DNA of 64,000 bases, from positions 1,238,529 through 1,302,528 of the forward strand of contig NZ_LMIS01000001.1 in NCBI RefSeq assembly GCF_001428805.1. The letters are read 5' to 3'. This document shows positions 19,116 through 27,241 of this stretch, piece after piece. This DNA is from Aeromicrobium sp. Root236. GTDB lineage: Bacteria; Actinomycetota; Actinomycetes; Propionibacteriales; Nocardioidaceae. The notes under the pieces were generated by a model, which was not told the origin of the DNA, searched no databases, and saw only the letters and a program-made list of their open reading frames with translations. The position numbers were made by a program, and so were the translations under genes. Each line of letters opens with the position of its first letter. Position 1 is the stretch's first letter.

Positions 19116-19187
19116 GCCCCCGTAGCTCAGGGGATAGAGCGCCGCCCTCCGGAGGCGGAAGCGGAGGTTCGAATCCTCCCGGGGGCG
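19116..19187 (+). tRNA. tRNA-Arg (anticodon CCG)
   Basis: A full cloverleaf is visible: acceptor GCCCCCG / CGGGGGC, D-arm GCTC / GAGC, anticodon arm CCGCC / GGCGG with loop CTCCGGA (anticodon CCG, reading CGG), and T-arm GGAGG-TTCGAAT-CCTCC. CCA is not encoded. The 3' part from the T-arm is repeated three more times downstream at 78-bp spacing. Confidence 0.96.
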
Positions 19188-19420
19188 CAGACCGAACGCA
19201 CAGCAGAACAGAGCGCCGCACTCAACCACACGGCGCAAACGGAGGTTCGAATCCTCCCGGGGGCGCAGACCGAACGCACAGCAGAACAGAGCGCCGCACT
19301 CAACCGCACGGCCCAAGCGGAGGTTCGAATCCTCCCGGGGGCGCAGACCGAACGCACGGCAGAACAGAGCGCCGCACTCAGCCGCACGGCGGAAGCGGAG
19401 GTTCGAATCCTCCCGGGGGC
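19162..19420 (+). repeat. Tandem 78-bp repeats derived from the tRNA-Arg 3' end
   Basis: The T-arm plus 3' acceptor sequence (CGGAGGTTCGAATCCTCC and the following CGGGGGC) starts at 19162, 19240, 19318 and 19396, exactly 78 bp apart. The 53-bp spacers are almost identical and themselves resemble the D-stem/anticodon half of the tRNA (AGAGCGCCGC ... GGCGGAAG), with the loop replaced. The first copy is the functional tRNA. The other three are truncated tRNA-like units lacking the 5' acceptor strand. Open frames across this block in both directions are artefacts of the repeats. Confidence 0.93.
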
Positions 19421-19641
19421 TCCCGGGAGAAGCGCGCTCAGCGCCCCCGACGTCGGCCGCGATGGCAGCCGGCTCCCCACGCCCCGGAACCATATGTTCG
19501 ATTTCTCGCCATCGGGCTAATTGCGGCGGAAAGATGGTCCGATGGTGGGATTCTGCCCTCCAGACCCCGCGCCTAACGTCGCTCCCAACAGACCGGTGAG
19601 GCCCTGTCTCCACGACACCTCACATCAGGACGGAGTCGGCG

Positions 19642-20853
19642 ATGGACGAGACAGAGATTGCGGTGATCGGGGCCGGACCCCATGGACTGGGGGCGACCGA
19701 ACGCCTGCGAGCGGCGGGGCGCGAAGTGTGCGTGATCGGCGACCCCATGGCGTTCTGGCACACCATGCCGAAGGGCCTGTGGATGCGCTCCCGTCGCAAC
19801 GGCTCGTCCATCGGCGAGGTCACCGGGCCGCTGTCGATGGAGGGCTACACGGCCGACACCCAGGCCGTCGTCGACCGGCACCTGAAGCTCACGACGTTCA
19901 TCGAGTACGGCCACTGGTACCAGAACCGCGTCGCTCCCGACGTCATCCGCCGGCACGTCGTCCGGCTCGAGCGTCAGGAGTCCGGCTTCCTGCTCACGCT
20001 CAGCGACGGCACCCAGATGCGGGCTGGTCGGGTCATCTCGGCCACCGGCATCGCCGAGTTCACCCGCCGCCCGGCGATGTTGCGACAGCTGCCGGGCGAG
20101 CTCGCGTCCCACGTCGCCGATCACGGCGACTACGAGCGGTTCCGCGGCAAGAGCGTCGCAATCATCGGAGCCGGTCAGAGCGCACTCGAATCGGCTGCAC
20201 TCATGCACGAGGGCGGCGCCGAGGTCGAGGTGCTGGCCAGGCATCCGCAGGTCCACTGGCTCCACGGCGACGGCCTGATCGACGGCCTCGGTCGCCTCGC
20301 TCCCCTGTTCTACGCGCCGACCGACGTCGGGCCGATCGGGATCTCGCGGCTCGTCGCGACACCTGAGGTGTTCCGCCGGTTCCCGCGGCCGCTGTTCGAT
20401 GTCATCGCCGCTCGGGCGATCCGGCCGGCCGGCGCGTCGTGGCTCAAGCCACGGCTCCCCGACGTCCCCATCACCGCCGGCGCCGTCGTCACCACGGCGA
20501 CCCCGCTTGGCGACCAGCTCGCCCTCGAGCTCTCGGACGGCACCCGGCGTCAGGTCGACCACCTCCTGTTCGCCACCGGCTACGACGTCGACATCCGGCG
20601 ATACTCGTACCTCGACCGCGCGCTGGCCGAACAGGTCCGCTGCGTCGACGGCTACCCGGTCCTCCGGCGGGGTCTCGAGTCGTCCGTGCCGCGACTTCAC
20701 TTCCTCGGGGCTCCAGCCGCCCGGTCCTTCGGTCCGGTGATGCGTTTCGTGGCCGGCAGCTGGTTCAGCTCCAAGGCCGTGGCCAAGACGGTGGCGGCAC
20801 AGGATCGTCGTCGCCCGAGCCAGCCGTCGCCGCGTCACGCGGCGGCCGCGTGA
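19642..20853 (+). CDS. FAD-dependent oxidoreductase / monooxygenase-like (403 aa)
   Basis: This two-dinucleotide-domain flavoprotein has an FAD loop at residues 8-13 (IAVIGAGPHGLG), an NAD(P) loop near residue 174 (VAIIGAGQSALE) and a C-terminal FAD-binding ATG motif (LFATGYDVDI). That architecture is shared with flavin monooxygenases and lysine/ornithine N-hydroxylases. The substrate is unknown. It opens the plus-strand arm of the glycan cluster and overlaps the ATP-grasp gene by one base. A role in modifying an amino or amino-acid substituent before ligation is possible. The start ATG follows GGACGGAG. Confidence 0.85.
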   Translation: MDETEIAVIGAGPHGLGATERLRAAGREVCVIGDPMAFWHTMPKGLWMRSRRNGSSIGEVTGPLSMEGYTADTQAVVDRHLKLTTFIEYGHWYQNRVAPDVIRRHVVRLERQESGFLLTLSDGTQMRAGRVISATGIAEFTRRPAMLRQLPGELASHVADHGDYERFRGKSVAIIGAGQSALESAALMHEGGAEVEVLARHPQVHWLHGDGLIDGLGRLAPLFYAPTDVGPIGISRLVATPEVFRRFPRPLFDVIAARAIRPAGASWLKPRLPDVPITAGAVVTTATPLGDQLALELSDGTRRQVDHLLFATGYDVDIRRYSYLDRALAEQVRCVDGYPVLRRGLESSVPRLHFLGAPAARSFGPVMRFVAGSWFSSKAVAKTVAAQDRRRPSQPSPRHAAAA

Positions 20854-22064
20854 TGACCACGACCGAGACCGGACGCCCTGCCAAGACCGGCGCATCCCGC
20901 GGCGGCCCCGGAGCGTTGGTGATCGGCGGCGACTACCAGGGGCTGGGGATCGCCAGGAGCCTGGGCCGGCGCGGCATCCCTGTCGCGGTGCTCGACGACG
21001 AGGTCTCGATCGCGCCGAGATCGCGGTACGTACGGCACGCCATGAGGGTGCCGACCCTGCGCAGCGCGCAGGCCACGACTGATGCGTTGCACGAGGCCGC
21101 CCGGCGGTTCGGACTGGACGGCTGGGTGCTGTTCCCGACGCGGGAGGAGACCGTGGCCGCGGTGGCGCAGAACCGCGACGAGCTGGCGCGTACGTTCAAG
21201 GTCCCGACACCGTCGTGGGAGACGGTGCGGATCGCCTGGGACAAGCGGCAGACGTACCAGGTGGCCGAGCGGCTCGGCATCGACGTGCCGCGCTGCTGGT
21301 TCCCGCGCGACGAGGCCGACCTGTCCGCGATCCCGATGGACAGCCCCGTGATCATCAAGCCGGCCATCAAGGAGCACTTCTTCTACGAGACCGGGGCGAA
21401 GGCGTGGCGCGCCGACACCCGGGCCGAGCTGGTGCAGAAGTTCCGCGAGGCCACGGCGATCATCCCGGCCGACGAGGTCATCGTGCAGGAGCTGGTCCCG
21501 GGTGATGGCGCGCGCCAGCTCGCGTACTGCGCCTTCGTCAAGGACGGCGAACCGGTCGGCAGCATGACCGTGGTGCGCCGTCGCCAGCACCCGTCCGACT
21601 TCGGCCGGGCGAGCACGTTCGTCGAGACGGTCGACCTGCCCGAGCTCGAGGCGCCGTCGCTCCGCCTGCTGCGGGAGATGGGCTACTACGGCCTGGTCGA
21701 GCTGGAGTTCAAGCGCGACGAGCGCAGCGGGACGGTCAAGCTGCTCGACGTCAACGCCCGGACATGGGGCTATCACGGTCTCGGCGCTGCGGCCGGGGTC
21801 GACTTCGCCGCCCTGCTCCACCAGGACCAGATGGGCCTGCCGGTGCCGTCCTGCCGAGCCCGCGCCGGCGTTCGGTGGGTCCGGCTCGCCACCGACGTAC
21901 CGAACGCGCTGCGTGACATCGCTCGGCGGCGGCTCCGGCTCATGGACTACCTGCGCACGTTGCGCGGGATCGACGTCGGCGCGGTGTGGGCCGCCGATGA
22001 TCCGCTGCCGGCGCTCGCCGAGCTCGGCATCCTGCCCCGCCTCGCCATCCGCCGCGGGCTCTAG
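20853..22064 (+). CDS. ATP-grasp carboxylate-amine ligase-like protein (403 aa)
   Basis: ATP-grasp enzymes activate a carboxylate as acyl phosphate and join it to an amine or thiol. The protein has an N-terminal Rossmann-like pre-ATP domain (VIGGDYQGLGIARSLGRRG), the first ATP-grasp lysine segment (PVIIKPAIKEHFFY, about residue 170) and the metal-binding end EFKRDERSGTVKLLDVNART with the conserved Asp/Asn pair. It resembles CarB-type ligases used in amino-sugar and D-amino-acid modification. ATG 20853 overlaps the upstream stop (TGATG). It may attach an amino acid or amidate a uronic acid of the polymer; this is inference. Confidence 0.82.
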   Translation: MTTTETGRPAKTGASRGGPGALVIGGDYQGLGIARSLGRRGIPVAVLDDEVSIAPRSRYVRHAMRVPTLRSAQATTDALHEAARRFGLDGWVLFPTREETVAAVAQNRDELARTFKVPTPSWETVRIAWDKRQTYQVAERLGIDVPRCWFPRDEADLSAIPMDSPVIIKPAIKEHFFYETGAKAWRADTRAELVQKFREATAIIPADEVIVQELVPGDGARQLAYCAFVKDGEPVGSMTVVRRRQHPSDFGRASTFVETVDLPELEAPSLRLLREMGYYGLVELEFKRDERSGTVKLLDVNARTWGYHGLGAAAGVDFAALLHQDQMGLPVPSCRARAGVRWVRLATDVPNALRDIARRRLRLMDYLRTLRGIDVGAVWAADDPLPALAELGILPRLAIRRGL

Positions 22065-22074
22065 GGGGCATCTC

Positions 22075-23568
22075 ATGTTCACGTCATCGGTCCCCTTCGC
22101 GTTCGCGGACTACATGCGGGTCCCGGTCGTGGTCGACCACACGATGCGCCGCAACCTGCCGAGGCACGTGGGAGCACTGCACGCCACGTCGTCGCCGCTC
22201 GGGCCGAGGCTCCTGTGGGTCCATCCCGAAGACGGTCGACACGCCCCCGGCACCCACGCGGGGCGCCACACGCTCGCCGGCATCGATCTTGCGAGCCCGG
22301 TCTTCACCGGGTCACCTGAGGAGATCGGGTGCCGTCGATGGACCGGGGGTGAGGGGTGGCGGCCCCTCACCCCCGTCCAGAACCTCCACGGCGTGACCGT
22401 GGCGCAGGTCTGGACGAACGATCAGGGCAGCCTCTTCCTGCCCTTCGACCCCGGCGAGGCGATGTCCTGGCTGTGGTCCGAGCGCTACACGACCCTGGGC
22501 AGCGCCGGCCTGCGCAGCCGGCTGCGACATCTGGCCGTCACCCTCTACTACGCGATCCGGCCGGCGCTGCCCCGCAAGCTCCAGCTCCTGCTCCGTCGCG
22601 GCCACGCAGCGCGGCAGACGTACCCGGAGTTCCCCGGCTGGCCCGAGGAGCACTCGCTCCACGACCTCTACGACTGGCTCCTCGACCGGCTCGAGGACGT
22701 CGCCGGAGAGCCGGTTCCGTACCTCCATCCATGGCCGAACGGTCACACGTCGGCGTTCGTGCTGACCCATGACGTCGAGACTGCGGCCGGCCGGGACGCC
22801 ATCGAGGTGCTGCGTGCACCCGAGCGGTCGCGGGGGCTGCGGTCGTCGTGGAACCTGGTGCCCGAGCGATACGAGGTCGCCGACGAGCTGCTCGACCAGC
22901 TGCGATCCGAGGGTTGCGAGATCGGCGTCCACGGGCTGCGGCACGACGGCCGTGACCTGGCGTCGAAGCGCATGCTGCGCAAGCGGCTTCCGGCGATCCG
23001 GGCGTGGGCCGACCGATGGGGCGCTGTCGGGTTCCGGTCGCCGGCCACCCAGCGATCGTGGGAGCTCATGCCGCTGCTGGGCTTCGCCTACGACTCGTCC
23101 TACACCGACAGCGCCCCCCACGAGCCGCGCCCGGGTGGCTGCTGCACCTACCTGCCGTTCTTCATCGACGACCTCGTCGAGCTGCCCCTGACGTTGCCGC
23201 AGGACCACACCTTGTTCGACATCCTCGGGATGACCGACGGGTCCGTGTGGCGGTCCAAGGTCGACGCCCTTCGGTCGCGAGGCGGCATGGTGCTGATGAT
23301 CGCGCACCCGGACTATGTCGACTGCCCGGGAATGCTGCCCGCCTGGGAGGCGCTGCTGGACCAGCTCTGCGCGGATGCCGGCGCGTGGCACGCGCTCCCA
23401 CGTGAGGTGGCCGCCTGGTGGCGCCGCCGGGCCGAGTCGGTGCCCACGCTGTCCGCAGCCGGCTGGGTCGTGCGGGGCCCCGCCGGCGGCGAGGCCGTGG
23501 TGGCGTGGTCGTCGTCGCGAACCGGTCGACCTGCCCAGCTCGCCGACGTGGCGCTCCCGCATGACTGA
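22075..23568 (+). CDS. NodB-like polysaccharide deacetylase domain protein (497 aa)
   Basis: An N-terminal region of about 220 residues of unknown function precedes a divergent NodB (carbohydrate esterase 4) domain. Motif 1 appears as LTHDVE, motif 2 as GVHGLRHDG with the zinc-binding H-x3-H, and motif 3 as GFRSPAT. No signal peptide is seen, so it probably acts in the cytoplasm on a lipid-linked or nucleotide-linked sugar. It lies 10 bp after the ATP-grasp gene and overlaps the glycosyltransferase start by 8 bp. Confidence 0.82.
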   Translation: MFTSSVPFAFADYMRVPVVVDHTMRRNLPRHVGALHATSSPLGPRLLWVHPEDGRHAPGTHAGRHTLAGIDLASPVFTGSPEEIGCRRWTGGEGWRPLTPVQNLHGVTVAQVWTNDQGSLFLPFDPGEAMSWLWSERYTTLGSAGLRSRLRHLAVTLYYAIRPALPRKLQLLLRRGHAARQTYPEFPGWPEEHSLHDLYDWLLDRLEDVAGEPVPYLHPWPNGHTSAFVLTHDVETAAGRDAIEVLRAPERSRGLRSSWNLVPERYEVADELLDQLRSEGCEIGVHGLRHDGRDLASKRMLRKRLPAIRAWADRWGAVGFRSPATQRSWELMPLLGFAYDSSYTDSAPHEPRPGGCCTYLPFFIDDLVELPLTLPQDHTLFDILGMTDGSVWRSKVDALRSRGGMVLMIAHPDYVDCPGMLPAWEALLDQLCADAGAWHALPREVAAWWRRRAESVPTLSAAGWVVRGPAGGEAVVAWSSSRTGRPAQLADVALPHD

Positions 23569-24820
23569 CCTCCGAGGCAGCCATGTCGCCGCGATGGTGC
23601 AGAACGTGTCACTGGCCGACGACAACCGCCTGTGCAAGCAGATCGAGGCGCTGTCCGCAGCCGGCTGCCGGGTCTCGGTCATCACCCGCCGCGACGCGGC
23701 CAACGATCCTTGGCGAGACCTTCCGGGCCTCACACTGATCGAGTACCGGGCGCCTGTCGACGGCGCGTCCACCACGGGCCACCTTCGCGAGTACGCCGCC
23801 TCGCTGGTGCGGCAGATACCCCGGCTGGCCCGGTTGCACCTGCGTGACCGGATCGACGTGCTGCAGATCTGCCAACCGCCGGATCTCTACTTCCCCGTCA
23901 CGGCCGTCGCTCGTCGACTCGGCGTGAAGGTGCTGCTCGACCAGCGGGACCTGATGCCCGAGACGTTCGCGCAGCGATATGCATCCGCACCCGCGCGCGC
24001 GATGCAGGTGCTGCACTGGCTCGAGTCGCGTACGCAGGCCTCCGTCGACGCGACGGTGACCGTCAACGACCACCTGCGCAGTCGGCTGATCGCCGCCGGC
24101 GGCGCTCCCGAACGCGTCCGCGTGGTCCGCAACGGACCCGTGCTGGCACGGCTCGGCCGCGCCCGCGAGGTTGCTCCCCTCCCTAAAGTCTCGCGGGCGC
24201 GGTCCTTCTCCTCGGTCGTGACGTGGGCCGGCAAGATGGGGCGCCAGGACCGCGTCGACGACGTCGTACGCGTGGCCGAGCTGGTGGTTCACGGGTGGGG
24301 CCGCGACGACGTGGGCTTCATGCTGATCGGCAACGGTGAGTGCCTCGACGAGCTTCGACTCATGGTGGACGAGCTCGGGTTGCGCGAGCACGTCTGGTTC
24401 CCCGGCTGGCTCGACGAGGTGGAGCTCTATCGCCACCTCGCGGCCGCCGACGTCGGCATCGACACGTCGCTGCAGCCCGAGGTCACTCCGGTCAAGGCGA
24501 TGGAGTACCTCGGCGTCGGGCTCCCGCTCGTGGCGTACGACGTGCAGGAGACCCGGCGACTCGCCGAGGGCGCCTCGATCCTGGTGGAGCCCGGCGACAC
24601 CGAAGCGTTGGCGCGCGAGCTGGTCGGCCTGCTCGACGACCCTGCGAAGCGGTCCCTGCTCGGCCAGGTGGGCAGCGAACGGGTACGGGTCGATCTCGCC
24701 TGGGAACGCCAGCAGGAGGTCTATCTCGAGACCGTCGCCGGCCTGGTCCACGACCGCCCGAGGAGGGCTACTCCGCGAAGCTCGGCTGCAGCCAGATCCG
24801 GTCCTTCATCAGCGTCTTGA
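23561..24820 (+). CDS. Family 4 glycosyltransferase (419 aa)
   Basis: This is a GT-B fold retaining glycosyltransferase with the C-terminal GT4 signature. VTWAGKMGRQDRVDD starts the donor domain, and PEVTPVKAMEYLGVGLPLVA is the acidic EX7E-type nucleotide-sugar motif. It transfers a sugar from a nucleotide donor to the growing oligosaccharide on the inner membrane face. It starts inside the deacetylase gene and ends 53 bp inside the convergent lysozyme-like gene. It is the only classical glycosyltransferase besides the priming enzyme, so the repeat unit is small or other transferases lie elsewhere. Confidence 0.9.
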   Translation: MTDLRGSHVAAMVQNVSLADDNRLCKQIEALSAAGCRVSVITRRDAANDPWRDLPGLTLIEYRAPVDGASTTGHLREYAASLVRQIPRLARLHLRDRIDVLQICQPPDLYFPVTAVARRLGVKVLLDQRDLMPETFAQRYASAPARAMQVLHWLESRTQASVDATVTVNDHLRSRLIAAGGAPERVRVVRNGPVLARLGRAREVAPLPKVSRARSFSSVVTWAGKMGRQDRVDDVVRVAELVVHGWGRDDVGFMLIGNGECLDELRLMVDELGLREHVWFPGWLDEVELYRHLAAADVGIDTSLQPEVTPVKAMEYLGVGLPLVAYDVQETRRLAEGASILVEPGDTEALARELVGLLDDPAKRSLLGQVGSERVRVDLAWERQQEVYLETVAGLVHDRPRRATPRSSAAARSGPSSAS

Positions 24821-25745
24821 CCCGCGCCGTGTAGTCGCGTGCTGCCGGGATCTCCCAGTCGCCGGCGTACCAGACCCCGACGCATCCCCAGACGTCTCCC
24901 TTCTCGTACCCGTCCCGGTTGCTCAACCACACGATCCAGCCCTCCATGCAGCCGCGCAGGTGTGAGGCGGCGTAGTCCAGCGCGAACGCCGTCGAGTCCC
25001 GGTTGAACGGGAACGTCCCGTTCTGGTTCTGGGCCATCGGGCCCCAGTCCGGGTCCTGCCACGACATGACCCCGATGATCGAGAACGTCCTCGGGCACAC
25101 GCCGTCGCCGTAGTCGCGGCTGTAGTCGTAGCCGAAGCGGTTCAGCTCGGTGCAGAACGTCCTGGACGCCGGAGTCGCACGCTCCACCATGTCTCCGCAA
25201 CCGCGCTTCTCGACACAGGAACCGTTGGACTCCCGCAGGCCCTGGTACCACGTCGACTCCGCGGCGGCCATGGCTCGGAGCAGGTTGTCCGAGATCCCCC
25301 ACTTGCAGGCAGCCCACTGGATGTTCTCGTCCGTGGTCCCGGTGTGCTGTCCACTCACGCGAGGCAGCAGCCAGGTGTTGTAGCGGGACGCGTACGTCGT
25401 GCCGTCGCCGCGCGGGCGCGACGTCAGCGACTTCCGTACGGCGGCCGGGTCCGGTTCGGTGTGGTTGGCTTTGGCGTTGCTGGGCCGGGGCTCCCAGGGT
25501 GAGCGATGCGTCTGGCGGGCGCACTCCTCGTCCGACGGCAGGCTCTTCCACGAGCCCGCGGGCTTGGTGGCGAAGTAGCCGTCGGGGTCAGGAGCCAGCG
25601 AGCCGTCCGGTTGAGCCCTCCGGTCCGAGGCGAGCGTCGAGTCGCGGACGCTGATGGCCACCAGCGACACGACGGCGACGAGCAGCAGCAGTCCGACGAG
25701 GACCGCCCAGAGGCGGCCCTTTCCGGCCACCGCTTGGACCGACAT
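24768..25745 (-). CDS. Membrane-anchored lysozyme/transglycosylase-like secreted protein (325 aa)
   Basis: One N-terminal transmembrane helix (about residues 12-32, LWAVLVGLLLLVAVVSLVAI) anchors an extracellular domain with several cysteine pairs. The segment ISDNLLRAMAAAESTWYQGL resembles the start of an SLT/lysozyme-like fold, with Glu as candidate catalytic acid. The match is weak and the protein may be a non-catalytic relative. It is the last gene of the minus arm and overlaps the Wzz-like gene by one base. A secreted hydrolase at the end of an exopolysaccharide operon usually trims polymer or opens peptidoglycan for export. Confidence 0.6.
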   Translation of the reverse strand: MSVQAVAGKGRLWAVLVGLLLLVAVVSLVAISVRDSTLASDRRAQPDGSLAPDPDGYFATKPAGSWKSLPSDEECARQTHRSPWEPRPSNAKANHTEPDPAAVRKSLTSRPRGDGTTYASRYNTWLLPRVSGQHTGTTDENIQWAACKWGISDNLLRAMAAAESTWYQGLRESNGSCVEKRGCGDMVERATPASRTFCTELNRFGYDYSRDYGDGVCPRTFSIIGVMSWQDPDWGPMAQNQNGTFPFNRDSTAFALDYAASHLRGCMEGWIVWLSNRDGYEKGDVWGCVGVWYAGDWEIPAARDYTARVKTLMKDRIWLQPSFAE

Positions 25746-27241
25746 CAGGCCACCACGGAGCTCGGCGGCTCACCCGCTGCGCCCGGCTTGGGCCGGCGAG
25801 CAGCTTCGGGCTTCCGGCCGGGTGTGGTCACGCCCGAGCGCACGGCCTGGATGCGCTTCTTGTCCGTCCAGACGGGAACGGATGAGGGGGCGGTGGACCG
25901 TCCGGACGTCGGCTCGGGATCCATGGGCGGTGGCGCGATCCGGAACACGGCCTTGCGAACCTGGCGGGACGCCCACTCCCGGACCGAGCCGCTCTCGCGG
26001 CGCGTCCGCCTCCCCCGCGGCGTGATCACGAGACCCATCATCTTGTCGGCGCAATGATCGAGCGCCTGCACGGCGGTCGCCAGCGACTTGCGTGAACCTC
26101 GGCCCAACGCGACCACCAGCAGGATCTTGTCGACCCGCAGGGCGATCCCCGCGCTCGACCAGGCCGGTGGGCCGTCGATGATGATCAGGGCCTCCGGCAA
26201 CCGGTGATGCAGCTCCGGGAGGAGGTTCGTCAGCCTCGCGGCAGCGATCCCGGCGGCATCCCACTCCGCCACCGAGACGAGATGCAGACCCTCCTGCTCG
26301 GCCGGCCGGGTCTCGGGCCACAGGTCCTCGGGGACCTCGTTCTTGCGCTTGGCATCCCGGTCCCGGGACATCCTCGCGACGACCTCGTCGTCGGCGGTCA
26401 CGAGCACGACCACCCGCCCCATCCGCGCGAGGGCGACGGCAGTCGTCGCCGCGACCGCCGTGCTGCCGCAGTCGGTGGCAGCACCCGTCACCAGCAGGCT
26501 GGAGCGGGACCCCTGCTCCACCTCGCCGAGGACGCGCGCGGCCAGCGAGGTCAGCTGTGCACGACCGGCCATGAAGCGGGGATGACGATCGATCGAGGTC
26601 CGCGGCAAGGGCGGTGTCACGACGATGGCGTCGAGACCGGCGCACCGCTCCGCATCGGCGACCGTGCGGATGCGGCCTCGCACTCGGTCCCAGGCCCGCG
26701 CCACGGCAAAGCCGATCAGAAGCCCCGCGACGACGGCTGCGCCCAGGATCACCGGGTAGTTGGTGCCCACGGGGGCAGACGGGCGTTCGGGTGGGCTGAC
26801 GAGGCTCGCGACCGGATTCTTGCCGTCCTCGGGATTGCGAGCCCGCAGGTAGGTCTCGGCGAACACCTTGGCACCCGTCAAGGCCGCGGCAGGCGTGTCG
26901 TCCGTGTAGGACATGACCAGGATCTTGGTGTCCACCGGCACGGTCACCGACAGGTGTCCCATGGCCTGCCTGGACGTCACGCCGAGCTTGGCGGCTGCGT
27001 TGCCGACCACGTCCGCCGATGTCGCGACGCGCTGCTCGGTGGGCATCGACGGCTCGATGTAGTTGCCGCTCGGCGTGATCGTCGGGTCGATCAGGACCTC
27101 CGCGGTCGCCGAGTACTGCGGGACGGACCGGGTGCCCAGCACGGCGACGCCGACGGCCAGTCCCACGGTGATGATCATGACCCAGGCGTAGAGGCGGACC
27201 ATGCCGGTCTCGCGGTCGCTCGGAAGTGTCGATGCCCTCAC
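25745..27241 (-). CDS. Wzz-like chain-length protein fused to degenerate BY-kinase domain (498 aa)
   Basis: Two transmembrane helices (about residues 15-35 and 165-190) bracket an extracytoplasmic Wzz-like domain. A cytoplasmic domain with the fold of bacterial tyrosine kinases follows. Where functional kinases have GKST, this protein reads TDCGSTAVA, without the Walker A lysine. The Walker A' position reads VVLVTAD, without the first Asp. Only the Walker B region ALIIIDGPP is normal, and no tyrosine cluster ends the protein. It is probably a structural regulator of polymer length without kinase activity. The start is GTG at 27241 behind AAGGAG, overlapping the ligase stop by 4 bp. Confidence 0.82.
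   Translation of the reverse strand: MRASTLPSDRETGMVRLYAWVMIITVGLAVGVAVLGTRSVPQYSATAEVLIDPTITPSGNYIEPSMPTEQRVATSADVVGNAAAKLGVTSRQAMGHLSVTVPVDTKILVMSYTDDTPAAALTGAKVFAETYLRARNPEDGKNPVASLVSPPERPSAPVGTNYPVILGAAVVAGLLIGFAVARAWDRVRGRIRTVADAERCAGLDAIVVTPPLPRTSIDRHPRFMAGRAQLTSLAARVLGEVEQGSRSSLLVTGAATDCGSTAVAATTAVALARMGRVVVLVTADDEVVARMSRDRDAKRKNEVPEDLWPETRPAEQEGLHLVSVAEWDAAGIAAARLTNLLPELHHRLPEALIIIDGPPAWSSAGIALRVDKILLVVALGRGSRKSLATAVQALDHCADKMMGLVITPRGRRTRRESGSVREWASRQVRKAVFRIAPPPMDPEPTSGRSTAPSSVPVWTDKKRIQAVRSGVTTPGRKPEAARRPKPGAAGEPPSSVVA

Noticed and set aside
19162-19420. Repeat block considered as a CRISPR array
   Set aside because: The conserved part is the tRNA T-arm/acceptor. The spacers are nearly identical to each other and no cas genes are present.
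19065-19613. Long open frames on both strands across the tRNA-Arg region, with repetitive translations
   Set aside because: They are translations of the tRNA gene and its 78-bp repeats. The period is a multiple of three, which keeps frames open. No ribosome-binding site is seen and tRNA overlap is complete.
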